Assembly: GCA_035041965.1 (NCBI GenBank)
Contig: JAPYMA010000432.1
Span: 80,804 to 144,803, forward strand
Source of the DNA: Anisakis pegreffii
Taxonomy: Eukaryota > Nematoda > Chromadorea > Rhabditida > Anisakidae
Length of the DNA stretch: 64,000 bases
Reading direction: 5' to 3'
In this document: piece by piece, positions 1-13,040 of the stretch
Layout: each line of letters begins with the position of its first letter
Numbering within the stretch: position 1 is the first letter of the stretch
Program-made: the position numbers and the translations under genes
Notes under the pieces: generated by a model
Told to the model about the DNA's origin: nothing
What the model saw: only the letters and a program-made list of their open reading frames with translations
Databases searched by the model: none

Positions 1-3000
1 GTGAAGTGAAGCGTTCAACAGTAACGTGAAATGACATCGCAGCTTCAGAGGTACACGACACTTGACTCTCAGCTTGAAATATTCCACGCATGGAATTTTA
101 TTCATACGTGAAATCTGTCAAAATGTTTCATTGAAATATTTTCCATAAAGTTCAACAGTATTCGTATAGTATAATAACATGTTCAAGATGATCAAATCAA
201 ATTCCTGATGAACATTGAGACTATTTAAAGATTGAATAATTAAACAAACAAATAATATCGAGTTCAGCATTCGATTATTAACGTGGCACGTTCCTCGTAG
301 TATGTTCTCGTCTAGTCATTATGATTTTAATCCTAAAAACAACAGTCATTAGTGCTCGAGGGTAAAAATGAATTTGCTCTTTTAGTGTGTAAAGTATTGT
401 GTTGGTTTTAATTGATTAGTGCCGATAATCACGTCATGAAACGATAGCATGAAAACGAAGAGTCTCCGTTGCTTTGGGCGACTTCACGATGCGCATTCTG
501 TTGTTTATATTTACACAAGTTAAGTGATGAAGAAAAACAAGTGGTAAGATCATAGAATGCGATGGAGACCAAGCTGTAGTGATCAAATTGTTACTTAGTA
601 AAATAGTCACACATCGCCGCTATTGATGAAGATTAATAGTTGTTATAATCCTCATTAGTATTGTCATGGGAATATTACTATCGCGAAAATGTTTTCAGTA
701 GGGATGGTGTTATCATTTGCATTCGTGTCATGATTATCCTCACTGTTATTATCACTGTCGTTTTTATCATAATCGTTGCAGGTATGCGTCTGATATATCG
801 TCGTTACTCACCATTGGATGCACAGCATTGCGTCTGCCGATCTATTATTCGTGCAGTCTTGACATCCGTTGTGCTCTACAAAGATGCATTCCTTGTTTGA
901 GCGATTTTCGACAAAGCCAAAAAATCGACAATTGGGCAAGTTAAAAACTATAATTATCGTAAATTTCTGGCCAATTACCTAATGATAAGATCATCGAACG
1001 TGCATTATTCCCTCGATTCGTCATAATTTGTCATGTTTGATCAGTTTTTAACTGAGTCAGACCGTCTTAATTTCCGAATTCGATCGTTCTTTTCCAAAAG
1101 AAATTTGTCTTGTTATCATTCCCATTCATATCATCCATCCACATTGACAATAAAATGCTATGTCAATGCGATTGTTAGTTCTCTTAACTCTTATGTATAA
1201 ATCCTGTTTGAATAGTTGTTATGCAGTTATATGTTTTTGAATTAATGTCCAATTGGAATTAGAAGGAGTTTGATTTAGGCAAGTGCCAACCAAAACATCG
1301 ATATATTACCTTGAACAGACTGTCTACTCACTTGCCTTCTGCATCCTATAGAATTTGTTTATAATCAGGCATTAGTTACGAATCGAGAAGCATTCCACAT
1401 TGATCACACAAAAAATTCTGTAATGGTCTTCATGAAAATTTACAACTGCACAGTAGCTAACTTCCAATCCATCATTCAATCATCCATTCCATACATCTGA
1501 GCATAGCTGAATTAACTGACAATTCCCCCGAGATGACATCAATAAAACACACTCAAATTTGATTCATAATGCATCAAATCGAAACAGACATTGCTTTTTT
1601 GCTCTCATTTCAAGCGAAACTCTGCCGAGCTACATCGATGCTTCGCATCGTTCATAAGAATTAATTCACCATCCTCATAACTTATTAATTGCACTTTAAT
1701 GAAAACTATATTTTTCTTGTGACTTGGCGAAAATATTTAATGTTGTTGAATGTTGCGAACTCGCAACTTCAATATCTAATTAGTCTCAATCGTAATATTG
1801 ATTATTGTTAACGATTAATTATTATTAATAATTAATTATAGCGACATTAGTACTCATATATATTTATATTAATTCGCATATATTTATATTGTTTCATGAT
1901 CTCAACTATTATTCTAATTGATAACGTCACTCCTGTAAATATTGATATAATTATCGATAATGTCATCCGTGTAAGTATTGATACCGTCACGATAAGGCTC
2001 ATTGATAGTGTTCCAATGTCTCCCATCTATATCCATACTCCCGGATTAATAAAAGTATGCAGACTAAACACACTCGTACCAAAGACAAAAGAGTCTCATT
2101 AATGCATGAGATTAAGGCTCTCGGTCGCACTTTAATGTTTCTTGAAAAGTGATGAAGGCTGACGCAAATAACTCTCTCTTCTTTTTATAGCCTTGCATGT
2201 TTAACGATTTTAAAGTGTACCGAGATTGATCGATCGTAGTCATTCCTCAAAACTCGCATGCATTTCCATGCGCTCGGAGTGCATCATATGCTATGTTTAT
2301 TATTGCTCGCTCAAAAAATGCAAAGCAATATTGTGGTATGTCATAGTGGAAAAAAATAACAGTCTTAACTGGAAAAAAATCATGACTTCTTCGCAGACCC
2401 CTGAGAATCTGCGATTTCCGTGAAGCGATTTTTTACCCCAACTGGTCACTGAAGTGAAAAAAGACAATCATCAGAAGCTCCGTTGTAATCTGACTGTTTA
2501 GCTTCGGAAGTATTTGAAAGATATAAATGAAATTTGAAAGTTTGTTCTTGAAATCTCAAAGAGACATTTGAAATTCCAGGATGCTTGCCGTTTCCAGTCG
2601 ATCTCTCAGAATATCGAAATAGTCACTCCGAACAGTCGACATTAAACGGAGATAAGGTTCAATGTTACATTGATTGTTATTTTTTCTACTGTAACTACAT
2701 CACACCATTTTGATGCCACGAAATTTCTTTATCCATGTGAAATAACGACTTATTGTTGTTGGGCTGGAAGGCAAAGCCATTGTAGAGTAGAACGATTGAT
2801 AAGTTTGTCCATTGGTTGAATCAGTGATTTAGAAATGCAAATTGGTGATTTTTACTTTGACTCATGCAAATTCATTTGCCACATATATATATTGATTCAT
2901 TTCCCACTGAGATATTGAAATCTCATTAGGTGTTCTTGAGAAAATAACTTCATCCCTCATTGATCTGGCATGCTAGCCAAGAATTTGAACTGTTTTCATC

Positions 3001-5900
3001 GGAAATCCGATCCGAAACAAACCTCTTGGAATCCATAGAGTACCGCCGGAAGTGATTTCCGAACGTGCACGAATACAACATTTAAAGATGATGTTCAAAT
3101 CGCATTGCTCGCCACAGATGTTGTGATTTTAGAGTACGAAAATGGATGATGTGTTTTACAGTGTTCATAAACAATTCGTACGATCTAACTGGAATGGTCA
3201 TGGTAATCTAGTGGTTAGAGAAGGCATTACCTCTGTGGTTATTTTCATGGAATCCGATCATGGGCGATTCAAAATTGCTGTCTGAAACGAAACCACATCG
3301 TGATCACATCACAAACGTCCTACGTGAAGCAATTCGACAAGTTTCGAGGCTCAGCAGGACAGATCTGTGATAGAAAATAAACTGTTCTCAGTGCAATTCA
3401 AACAGAGCAGCAATAATGGCTTTGTTGATATTTTTTGTGTGAAAATTTAAACTGTGGCTTAGATGATGGAATCACCGGAAGCTATTTACGAGACAATTCA
3501 GCAGAAGACGATGAAAATTAGTGTGATGACCATCAGCTAGGCACAATCTGACGTTCGTGTCGCCTGCCATTGAAACTTTATTTTGGTCATTCCAATAGGA
3601 ACTATCAACAATAGTTGAATGTTCACGACGTTCGTTTATAATCAATCACATTGAAGTGTATTAATAAAGTACTTCAAGAAAATGATGGATTCATATCTTA
3701 GACAAAGCAAAGACGATTGAAAGAACAGACTACACAAAAAAGTTTATTCGAGGCACTTTCATAAAGTTAATCATCTCGGCTGGAAATAACTGAAGAAGCG
3801 ATGTGAGCATGTGAATTTCACATTGGTTTTCATGAAAACCATCTTAATATCAAGTGTTGATGTCAACGTTCCTTTTTCGATGTACCATAGAATGTGCGAT
3901 TTCCTTGAACACCTGCAAATCAAAATCGTTCAGAGGATCGAGTCCACTAGAGAAATACCACACAAATTCAATTAGGTTGTTTTGCAAAATAATTTGTAAA
4001 GTACTCTTTTCGGTATTACTGAAGAAAAGTTTCTTTCGGGAATTCACAAACTCACTGCAAAACGAATTTAACAAATTTCGATCGGCTAATTTGCTAACAA
4101 GGTTGATCGCTTTTCTAGAAAAAAATTGAAATTGACAATTTCGTTGAAATTTGATGAATTTTTGAAACACTGCTCATTCTAAGCAACGCTGCTAGCAGCT
4201 TTAACAGAAACGGTGACCGATATCTGAAATAAGTGACAATTTTTTCATGAAGTTGACAAGTTGTGGATTAATCGATAATGGGAAATCAGTAGTAAATGCG
4301 CTTCGGGAAACTTTAGTAACGAATTGTTTGGCTGATATGAAAACAAGGAAGTATTCGGTTTGAGTTAAGCAACGGACTTGAATAACACTTACAAAGTCCA
4401 ACGATAAGCAGCAGATTCATTGAGTGACTTTAATTACACCATACAATGTTAATAAACAACGAATAGCCAGATCAAAACTGAGTCGTTGGTGAGCAGTGAA
4501 GATTCTGTGACGATCCGGCCGACATAATGCAACAGCAGATTTCGCGTTATTCTGAAATTGCTAAAAGAAATGTTAAATTTGAATTCGATTAACGACGAGA
4601 AGATTTTCATATTTCATGAGTTGCAATTGCATATTGAATGCAGCGCGCATTTACATGATGCTTGCTGTCAAGTTAATACTTCTTCGCTGACACTTTCAAA
4701 TGCATGATGCTTGATTGTGTACTGATAAATTGTTATTCGCGCCTACGTGCATCGCTCTCTAGGACATCCGAACGTATTCATCAGAGATGTTCGTTGAAGC
4801 GTAATGTGCCCATATTAGCGATGATGTCAACAGCTGGATTTGGCTTGGCTTACGGTTTTGACTCAAAAACATGTTTTAAACAACCACAATGAACAAACAG
4901 TTCGATGCTAAGCTCGAAACTGAACATATCTGAATTAAGCAGTGTTGCATACAACACTAACGAACGATTCAGTGCGATTTTCAGTTTGCTTATGGAGGCA
5001 ATGTCACTAATGTAATTCGTTCATTCATTCATCACTTTATTTGTGAATGCTCTCAGTTAAGTCAATGATTCTCTTAATTAAATTATCTCAAAAGAAGTTC
5101 ATTTTCACAGTAAAATAAACTCAACGTAATTGGTTTCGTTCACTCAATTCAATGGACGAACGACGACAATAAGCGTTTAGATCTCAAGTGAATTCGAATC
5201 ATTTTCAATTATTTGTGCGACTATGAAAGTGAACAAATTGTGGGTTGAGAAATCCAATACATAGGTATTATGTTCGGAATGAAGGATGTCACGGAAAAAG
5301 AGTGTAATAGACGAGAGGCATTGCAACTGCTGAATAAATAAATGAATAAAGTTTGACAGTAATTATGTGACGGCAATATGTACTCAGTTCACGAATTAAA
5401 TCGCTGGGAATTGTATGAGTCTCTGCTGATAACGAAAAAAAAGTAGAAGCCAGTACACCATCAGAATTCAAATGCCACCTCACGGCACTATCGTACAACT
5501 TAATACAATGTTCTCTGATTCGCACTTAAACCTCCTCATTCATACCTTGTCATATGTATGAATTTAAAACATCACAAAATGAGAACTACACCTGAATTTC
5601 CATTTTTATCCCACTTTTTAAAATTTGTTATTATTTTAACTTTTTTTTCAATACGACATGATTTTAGAGCGCTGTGCCTTCCATTTTATATTATTGCTTG
5701 TATATATATATTTTACTCGGCAATAAACCTTCTATCTACCTATATCACAAATTGAGAAATTCTAAGCGAGAAAATCTAAGAGGAATCCTAAATTACGGTG
5801 ACACAACACTACCAGGTGCGATAAGCATTTGGTCACTTTGTTGAATCGACCACATATCTGACAAGGAGCGAGCATGTGTGAAGATTGACTTCAAATAAAT
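1..5900. other. Long stretch without a convincing gene
   Basis: I see no exon chain with matching splice phases here. The short open frames lack family motifs and are within what an AT-rich sequence gives by chance. One hydrophobic frame at 661-900 is rich in ATT/GTT codons and looks like biased composition. The only structured feature I can point to is a tRNA-like segment near 3.2 kb, listed separately. Part of this interval may be downstream sequence of the minus-strand receptor that ends at 5960. Confidence 0.4.
3195..3280 (+). other. tRNA-like (pol III A/B box) segment, possible SINE or tRNA pseudogene
   Basis: Positions 3201-3218 read TGGTAATCTAGTGGTTAG, a very good match to a tRNA D-arm/A box. 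About 45 bases on, 3262-3276 reads GGGCGATTCAAAATT, a degraded T-arm/B box. I could not fold a clean cloverleaf with paired acceptor ends, so a functional tRNA is unlikely. A tRNA-derived short repeat or decayed tRNA fits better. Confidence 0.3.
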
Positions 5901-5959
5901 GAACGATGCATAATTGAGAGATAAACTGATATAACCTGTTCGTTGAGCGATGAGCTAGA

Positions 5960-6943
5960 TTAAGCCAGAAGCCATATTCGGAAGGTGTTCGATAGGAAGT
6001 AATAAATGAAGAAATTCGTTGCACTTGAGATGACAACAATCAAATTGCAAATATTCACAGCGATTGTTACGATTTTCGAATGCAGGAACGGATCAGGACC
6101 AATCAAATGCTCGAGAATGTCCAACGCCGTCGGGAATAATCTTGAGACGAGGAATTTTGCCATAATGGCCAATAGAATACGCTCAGATTCAGACGTTAAA
6201 CGCCTCAGTGACTGAGACTTATTCATTTTTGAGATAATTTTTCGCTTGCACGAAGCCGAATGGACAGTCAACGAGATTCGTGCGGATACAAACGAGAGCA
6301 CTATGTACGGTATGAGTGAGTAGAGCAGTAATCCACTTATGATACGATAGCCAATCATGTAGACCTTATTATGAACCAATCGTGTCTGCTTTACGATCAA
6401 CTGATCAGTTTCAATTTTGATCACTGTCAACTCGAGTAACCTGGGAGATGAATACAGAAGTGCCATTAGCACAACAATCAAACATGTCAAGTGCACACGA
6501 CGATTGGGACTTGTTCTCAGCCATACAGTTTCATGCAACGGTCGACACAGTGCTCGATATCGGTCGAACATCATCGCGCACATCAACCATACGCTAGCAG
6601 TCAACGTCATATTGCTGAGCATGTAATAAAGTGGAAATAACCGTACATAGCACTCATAAGTGCTGTCCAACATTGCCGGCAGCGAATACATCAGTAAAGC
6701 GCTCACCAGTAAGCCAGAATCTGTGCAGGCGATCCAGAAGAAGAACATATGAATCGTGGGTCGTGATCGTATTTTTAGCGGTGTCAGATCATCGGTTCGT
6801 GCCCTTGAAGCATTTCGCTGACGTCCTTTCGACGATTTGAATAGCGTATAGAGCGTCATGAAATTCAGCGAAACACCAAAGACAACAATTAAACATGTAA
6901 TTGGTCCTTTCACTATGTAGGTAGCGATTGGGAGGAATTCCAT
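5960..6943 (-). CDS. FMRFamide-receptor-like G protein-coupled receptor
   Basis: Seven-transmembrane neuropeptide-type receptor of the plasma membrane, 327 codons open without an intron. TM1 lies at about residues 8-35, a basic loop follows, and TM3 ends in FDRYRALCRP with DRY at 127-129. TM7 carries NFFIYY at 310-315 in place of NPxxY. Together these resemble nematode FMRFamide-peptide receptor (frpr-type) proteins. The first ATG is at 6943. The frame stays open upstream to a good acceptor (TTTTCTTAG, ending near 6997), so an additional 5' exon encoding more extracellular N-terminus is possible. The C-terminal tail is very short, ending seven residues after FR, so a further 3' exon cannot be excluded. 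A close paralogue lies on the plus strand at 15945. The ligand cannot be read from sequence. Confidence 0.8.
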   Translation of the reverse strand: MEFLPIATYIVKGPITCLIVVFGVSLNFMTLYTLFKSSKGRQRNASRARTDDLTPLKIRSRPTIHMFFFWIACTDSGLLVSALLMYSLPAMLDSTYECYVRLFPLYYMLSNMTLTASVWLMCAMMFDRYRALCRPLHETVWLRTSPNRRVHLTCLIVVLMALLYSSPRLLELTVIKIETDQLIVKQTRLVHNKVYMIGYRIISGLLLYSLIPYIVLSFVSARISLTVHSASCKRKIISKMNKSQSLRRLTSESERILLAIMAKFLVSRLFPTALDILEHLIGPDPFLHSKIVTIAVNICNLIVVISSATNFFIYYFLSNTFRIWLLA

Positions 6944-6997
6944 TAAACTCAATGATTCATAATATCCGATGATATTGGCGAGATAGAAATGCGTCCT

Positions 6998-8880
6998 AAG
7001 AAAACATTTTCTTGATGCGCATCAGGTGATCTAACGATATGAAGCGTTTGAATTCAGTAGCGCAACCACTGAAACACTGAAACGTGCTCTTGATGAGCAC
7101 TTCACGTTTAGCAACTTCAACAGCTCTCAGAACATTCACTCAAACAATCCTTAGCGGTTTCACGGCTCTGTCGTGAAGCCGCTGAATGCGTTCAACGGCA
7201 GATTCGTTTAACTCCGCCCCACCAATACGCATATACATACATTATCCACATTAATCTTAACCAGCTATGAGAAGGTTAAGTTATTATGTTTTCACAAGTG
7301 GATCGTATATGAAACGCATGCGCATGATGGATATTGCTTTTGTGTTGCTTTGTTTTTCAGCTGCTCAAAAGCCGAATGAATAACTGGATTCTTAGGATTT
7401 TGACGGATCGTTTCATTGAAACATTGAAGTATTTTCAATTGTTAATATTCAACGGATCGAATGCATCGTTTTTTCATCAGTTCGACTGGCTGCACTACAT
7501 CTCCGCTTATTTCCTTTCAATAGATTACAGCAAACTTTTCATGGAAAGCAAAGGTGATGAATAAACTGTAGTTAGATGCTCGAATTCAAAAAAGAGCACT
7601 GGACAGTGAGAACATTCTCAGCGGATTCTGTTAGTTCACATTCTGAAACTTCGCTTAATTAAGTGCTGAAATGTTCGAGCAAACGTCAACAAACAGAACA
7701 CCATGCACTATTTTTGCAATCTATTCATGAATTTCCGAAATTTATAATGACGAGTTTCAGAAATAATTCTCCAGCGAGTGTCCGCTTATTTTTAGCTGAA
7801 GAAGAATTAGTCGACAGAAGAGAAGATTTGTTGATGAGGATAGTTGATGACGAATATCTATTAGTGAGGATAGGATGACATTCAGAGGGGTTAACGAGAA
7901 CAACATGGCTTATCTGCTTTTGTCTTGTCCAATACGGCAACAACTGCATGTGACACACTTCACATGGTATTAACCATAGTATTAACTCAACATTTTGATG
8001 TTTGTCGTGTAATTAATATCTGACTCGATACAATGAATTTACACGTTTCTCTGCCGCTTGAATTAGAAAACTGACATCATCCGATCAGTGACAATTTTAA
8101 CGATGAAAATGTATTATCGTCAATGAAATATCATTATATTTTAGTGCATGACTGCAGTTCGGACAATTAATCATCGCAGATGAAAAACAAACATTGTTCG
8201 AGATTGACTACCGTTCATTAACCATTGTCTTCCAAAATGCTTCAGAGCCCTCTGAGTTGTTTCGCAGAAAACCATTTCTATAAAATTCATATGGACACCG
8301 CCAATCGATGCGAAAAAATATTCTCTCAGACACAAACTTCCGTTTGCGGTTTTAAACAGAATGCTGTCAAGTCATTTGGAGTGAGCTCGTTAATAGTTAT
8401 CAAGCAAGAGCCTACAAATTGAGGATATGTGCAGCAGTCCGTAAGTGCCGACCGCTCAAGAGAAAACTTAATCTGAAAAATTAATCAAATTTCATTGAAA
8501 GTCTACGCTTGATTCGCTTGATTCATATCGTGTACAAAACGAGGAATGTATTCATCATTAAGTAACAGATAATGAGATTGTTGGGCATTCAACCCTTCCT
8601 TCTAACTCCGCACTTCGTACAAATCGAGAGAGAGATCGATGAATTTTTGCGGTTCACTTAGCTGCACCCATGTATATGTTCATACCTTGTTTGGTGCAAA
8701 GTAATCTTCGTCATCTGACCTCGCCTGCAACCGCCATAAGAAGAAATTGATTTGAATCCTCCTATAGCTGAACTAAATCTACGAACAAAATGAACGGTGC
8801 CACTAGCAACAACATTAGAAATTCAAATAAAGTTTATTTCATTGTTCAAAGAAAGCGAACAATTTTGTATCACAAAAATT
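6998..8880. other. Intergenic, no supported gene
   Basis: This interval lies between two minus-strand receptors. Two short plus-strand frames (7355-7553 after TTTTTCAG, and 7760-7878, acidic) look mildly protein-like, but their splice phases do not fit each other and I recognise no domain. Promoter sequence for the receptor at 5960-6943 should lie here; I cannot identify specific elements. Confidence 0.35.
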
Positions 8881-11800
8881 TCATGACGTTGTCCTAGAAG
8901 AGACAAAAATTGGTTTCACGTCGTTCGTTGTCATGAACCTGCCGAAAGCTGACCGAACCGTTTTTAATAACTGATGACGAAAATCGTCGCGATATCTGAT
9001 GTAAATGGGAAGATTCAAAATCGATCGAACCGAATATAATGAGTAGAGCATGCCTGAAGTGCAAACAGACGATAATGACTAGGTGCGATGCAAAGAGCAC
9101 TTTAATGTCGACAAAGTAGCTCATGAGGCTTCGCCAACCGAGATGGTCGAGCGAAAATCGCAATGCACTCAACCGATCTTATGAATCGGGTGAAAGAAAT
9201 TCACTGCGGTGAGCGACAATGAGAAAAACCATGAAGAAAAAGTATTAACCGCGGACTGTAGTCGGAGTACGTAGGATCCTCCATTCGTTGAAAACGACCG
9301 CGAAATGAGGTATTGCCACCAGGAGAACCGATACGACAACTATCATAAAACGTAACTCTTGACGACGAATTTCGATCTGCGACATCTGAATCAGATATTG
9401 AACGCTTTGCGGTTTTCAATCCCGTTTAGTGAGTGCATCGAATGAGGAGATTTTCGTTTGACAAATCAAACTACCTGCATAGGCAAAGGACAACAATTAA
9501 TGAATATTAAAGTTACTTGCATGAGATGAAAGTCTATCAACTGCAAACGAATACTTGATTAATTCAGGCAGAAAAGAGAATAAGATGCGAACGAAGAAGA
9601 AATACGAAACTAAAATGAAAATTATGCACATTCTTGCGAACATTTTCTGCATGATTCATGAGAATTTTATTCAATTTCACAGATTCACACGAATATATTC
9701 AGCATTTTCTAGCGGATGAGCGTTGGAATTTTTTAAAAATGTTAATATAAGCGATTAAGTTGACGTAGGCAACAAACTTGACTTTGATGTGACATAATGA
9801 TGACAGTGGTAACGATTGCAAAACTGAAGAAATAAATTGCCGAAACAAGTGCATAATGAATGGTACCGTAGACGATACCAGTTGAAGCATAAACAGAGCA
9901 GAGTGCATCCGGATCAATTCGCTTGGTGCGGCTTGCAGACATGAACGCTAGCCAGACACCTATCTGAAAGACGCTTTAGCCAAGTCAACGAGCTGTTCTT
10001 TTGAGCGTGACGACGATTCCAGAAAAAAAAAAACTTCACGAGGGGACATAAAAAAATGCAATGGAGCTGAACAAATGGAGTAAATGTTTCCTAACAAGAT
10101 AAAAAATTGCGTTCATGTGCTGGTTTAAACAATTTGCGAATCAGAACCTTGAGATGACGACTACGAAATCAAAACTGTCGGTGTTTTAGACCCTCAAAGT
10201 GTTCCACGAAGTAATGCTAGCGTTCTCCACTCTGTCGTGAATCGTCTATCACGGACGACATTTGAAAGATGATTTCGTTGCACAGCACGCGCAAATGAAG
10301 CAAGCTTTTTGAGCACGACGTAAAAACTGCACTGCTTCTTTCAAAAAAGAAAAAAAAAAGCAGCCGAATCGAACATTTTGCACTACGTTAGAAGCGTAGA
10401 AGCTTCGTGAAAGTGACCAATAGGGAAAGGCATAATTCAACCCAATCGAAGACTTGTACTAACCAAACATAGGAAACATGCTAGCAGCCCTAGAAAAATT
10501 TTATGTGCAGGACCCCACTTGATTCTGTACATCGAAAACCATTTGAGTGCCAGCAGACTCTCAATGGCCAACATCAAATTGAGCAGTGCAGGAAGTTGTC
10601 CTGAAATTGCACCGTATTGAAAACTGGATTATTATTCACAAAATTTTTAGAACGCAACAACCTTTTTCAGAGTTCCTATACTGAAACATTATTAAAATTC
10701 TGATGCATGATAATGAGAACTTTCAAATATTGCAAATAATTAAAACTAATCTACACAGCGTTTGGATAAATCTCATCTTCCGTACGATTTATTCTTTAAT
10801 TGAGATAAGATTTGATGTGTACATCCGGACGATTAGAAGAAATGGGAGCTTGATTTTTTTTTTGTTAGCAGCGATTAAGATTTCATTGCAATCGGCATGC
10901 AAAAAAACACTGAAATGATGTGCATTAAAATCACTGGATTGAAGAGAAGATTATTGCTAAAGGTTCTTAAGACCTGCTTATTAAGAATGTTTACATTCCT
11001 TATATTTAGAAAGTAACGTTATGGGTTAAGAATTGATTCAGCTAGATTATTCAAGGATGAGAAGGTCGTCAATGTGAATGATTAGCGATCAATTCTTGAA
11101 CATTTTCCTCGCCTGCACAATCATCATATGCAATATTGAAACAGTAAGAATACTTGCAAATTGCTCTATAGTTTCACAATGCATTTTCTATGCTCATTCC
11201 ACTTGTCATTTCGGGTCTAAGCTAATAACAGATCCCTTGCATGCAAATGTGAAGTTCTTGGTCCTATTTGCAATGCTTCAAGTCCATTTTCTCTCAGTCT
11301 TAAGATCAGCTGAGTTCTGGCATTTCGGAAATTTCAATTCTTTTCGAATGAAATGCATCTCATAAATTAAATAATTAATTTTGAAAAAAAACTAAATGTT
11401 CCGAGTTTATCTAAAAGCGAGAAAAAATCCGCAATGGATTTTCATCGAACCATCGAGCGCTTACATACTTAATAATTTCGATCAGAAATCATGGAAATGT
11501 ACTTGACACTGAAGCTTAAGATCCTTTTGAATGGAACAATTTCGCTCGGTTCAACAATGAATTCTCACTATGAGTGATCTCAGTGAGAATTTATACACAT
11601 TTAGATCGAACGAAATTGATTCCAAATAACCGTGTAAAGAGACTTGCAGTCTTTAGAACATGCAGTTCAATTAACAGATGGAATATTGAAGCCGAACAAA
11701 TCTCAAAATAGCAACAAAATTCAACGGGTGATTTATTCTTATTTGTGAAGCTTTTGAAAGCTTCTTTCGTCAACAAAGCGGCGAGGAATGCCATATGGTG

Positions 11801-13040
11801 GAGTAGTGGAAGACATGTTTGCGGTTCTCATTCTATAAGATATGAGAAGGCCTTAGGCAGTAAGATGCCAGTTTCTCGGGGAGAATAATGACTATCACCA
11901 GCTTTCGTTAATGAAGTTTAGATCAACTCAGGGTTCGGTCTTCTGGAGCATCGATGAATATAGCTCACAGACTTTTGAAATGAATATGGCTTGCTGCTGT
12001 GTGACACGGCTCCGATCTCATAATGAGGCGAGCATTTCTAAGCACTGTCAAGAATTCCTCTTGGTAGCCGAATCCATGGTATCACGGGTATACCTTTAGT
12101 CCATTCACAACGCTAAGTTTATGTGAGATTTCAAGGTAAGGCATGATTAATGACGTATTCAGGTTTCATAGGATAATTTACGACGATTAGGTTTCTCTTC
12201 TAGTCGAAAAAAGGTACCATGAACATTCTTTTCGCTGCGGCTACCATGAATTCTACAAAATAACGGTAGTAATTTATAATAAAGGCATGATTGTGCCGCG
12301 TTGATACTGTGAACCGTGCTCTTGTGAACGTAGAAAGATATTTGGCTTTGGGTCGATGTTTCTTCTATGTTGTTCAGTTCACCCGAATGAATGCCGCAGA
12401 TAATGTCTTATTCAAGCTATCCCGCTGAATATATTTTACGCATTGCATTATCATCAAGGAGTTTTCGCGTATTGGTGGGGAAAAACAATAGACTAACCAG
12501 CAATGATCAAAATGATTGGCCATGCCCTTCTAAAAACACACGTCTCTGATGAAGTGCTAATGTGATATTCGTTATTTGCGAGTAGTAGGTGACGACCAAT
12601 GCCAGCCACGATAAATGATAAACCGTTCAACTACAAGAACCATCTCAATGTAAAGTTATCACTTCTCTTTTTCGTTTTTCGATGTTGTGCATTTATTCCG
12701 AAACAAATGATGAAGACGTTTTCGGATTGGTTACATTCAAGATTGCAAATATAGTCGAAGTTGGTCAGTGGAAATGAGCACTAACCAATTCAGCAAATGC
12801 AAGAAAAGTTAGCAGAAGCAATTGAAGTCGTAGTAAGCGATTTATATTAATGATAACGATTATGATTAGATTCGCCGTTACAGCCATCATACCAAGTGCG
12901 ATGTAAAAGACGGTTCTGACACCGAAATGTTCGTCAATCATTTGCAGTACTTGCTCGCTCGTTTCATTATCGCTTGAATGCAGCAACGATGATGTTGAAG
13001 TGAAAGGAGACATTTTCATTCGAGAATTTCCACTCGCCAA
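8881..13040 (-). CDS. Rhodopsin-like nematode GPCR, six exons, one in-frame TGA
   Basis: Exons on the minus strand: 13040-12786 (N-terminus, TM1, start of TM2), 12630-12498 (rest of TM2, first loop, start of TM3), 10600-10464 (TM3, TM4), 9963-9783 (TM4 end, second loop, TM5), 9474-9271 (third loop, TM6) and 9053-8881 (TM7, tail). Phases run 0,1,0,1,1 and agree at every junction, giving 360 residues. Visible motifs are GQLPALLNLMLAIESLLALK in TM3 and LNLPIYIRYRDDFR at the end of TM7. The overall pattern recalls nematode Srsx-like or peptide receptors; the subfamily is uncertain. Oddity: exon 5 has an in-frame TGA at 9418-9416 in the third intracellular loop, with coding-like sequence on both sides. 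It is either a pseudogene, a sequence error, or a sign that exon 5 begins later than I place it. Intron 2 is about 1.9 kb. Confidence 0.7.

Noticed and set aside
661..900. Hydrophobic ORF suggesting a membrane peptide
   Set aside because: The hydrophobicity comes from ATT/GTT-rich low-complexity sequence; there is no supporting exon or signal.
7334..7878. Possible two-exon plus-strand gene (7355-7553 and 7760-7878)
   Set aside because: Donor and acceptor phases do not match and no family is recognisable.
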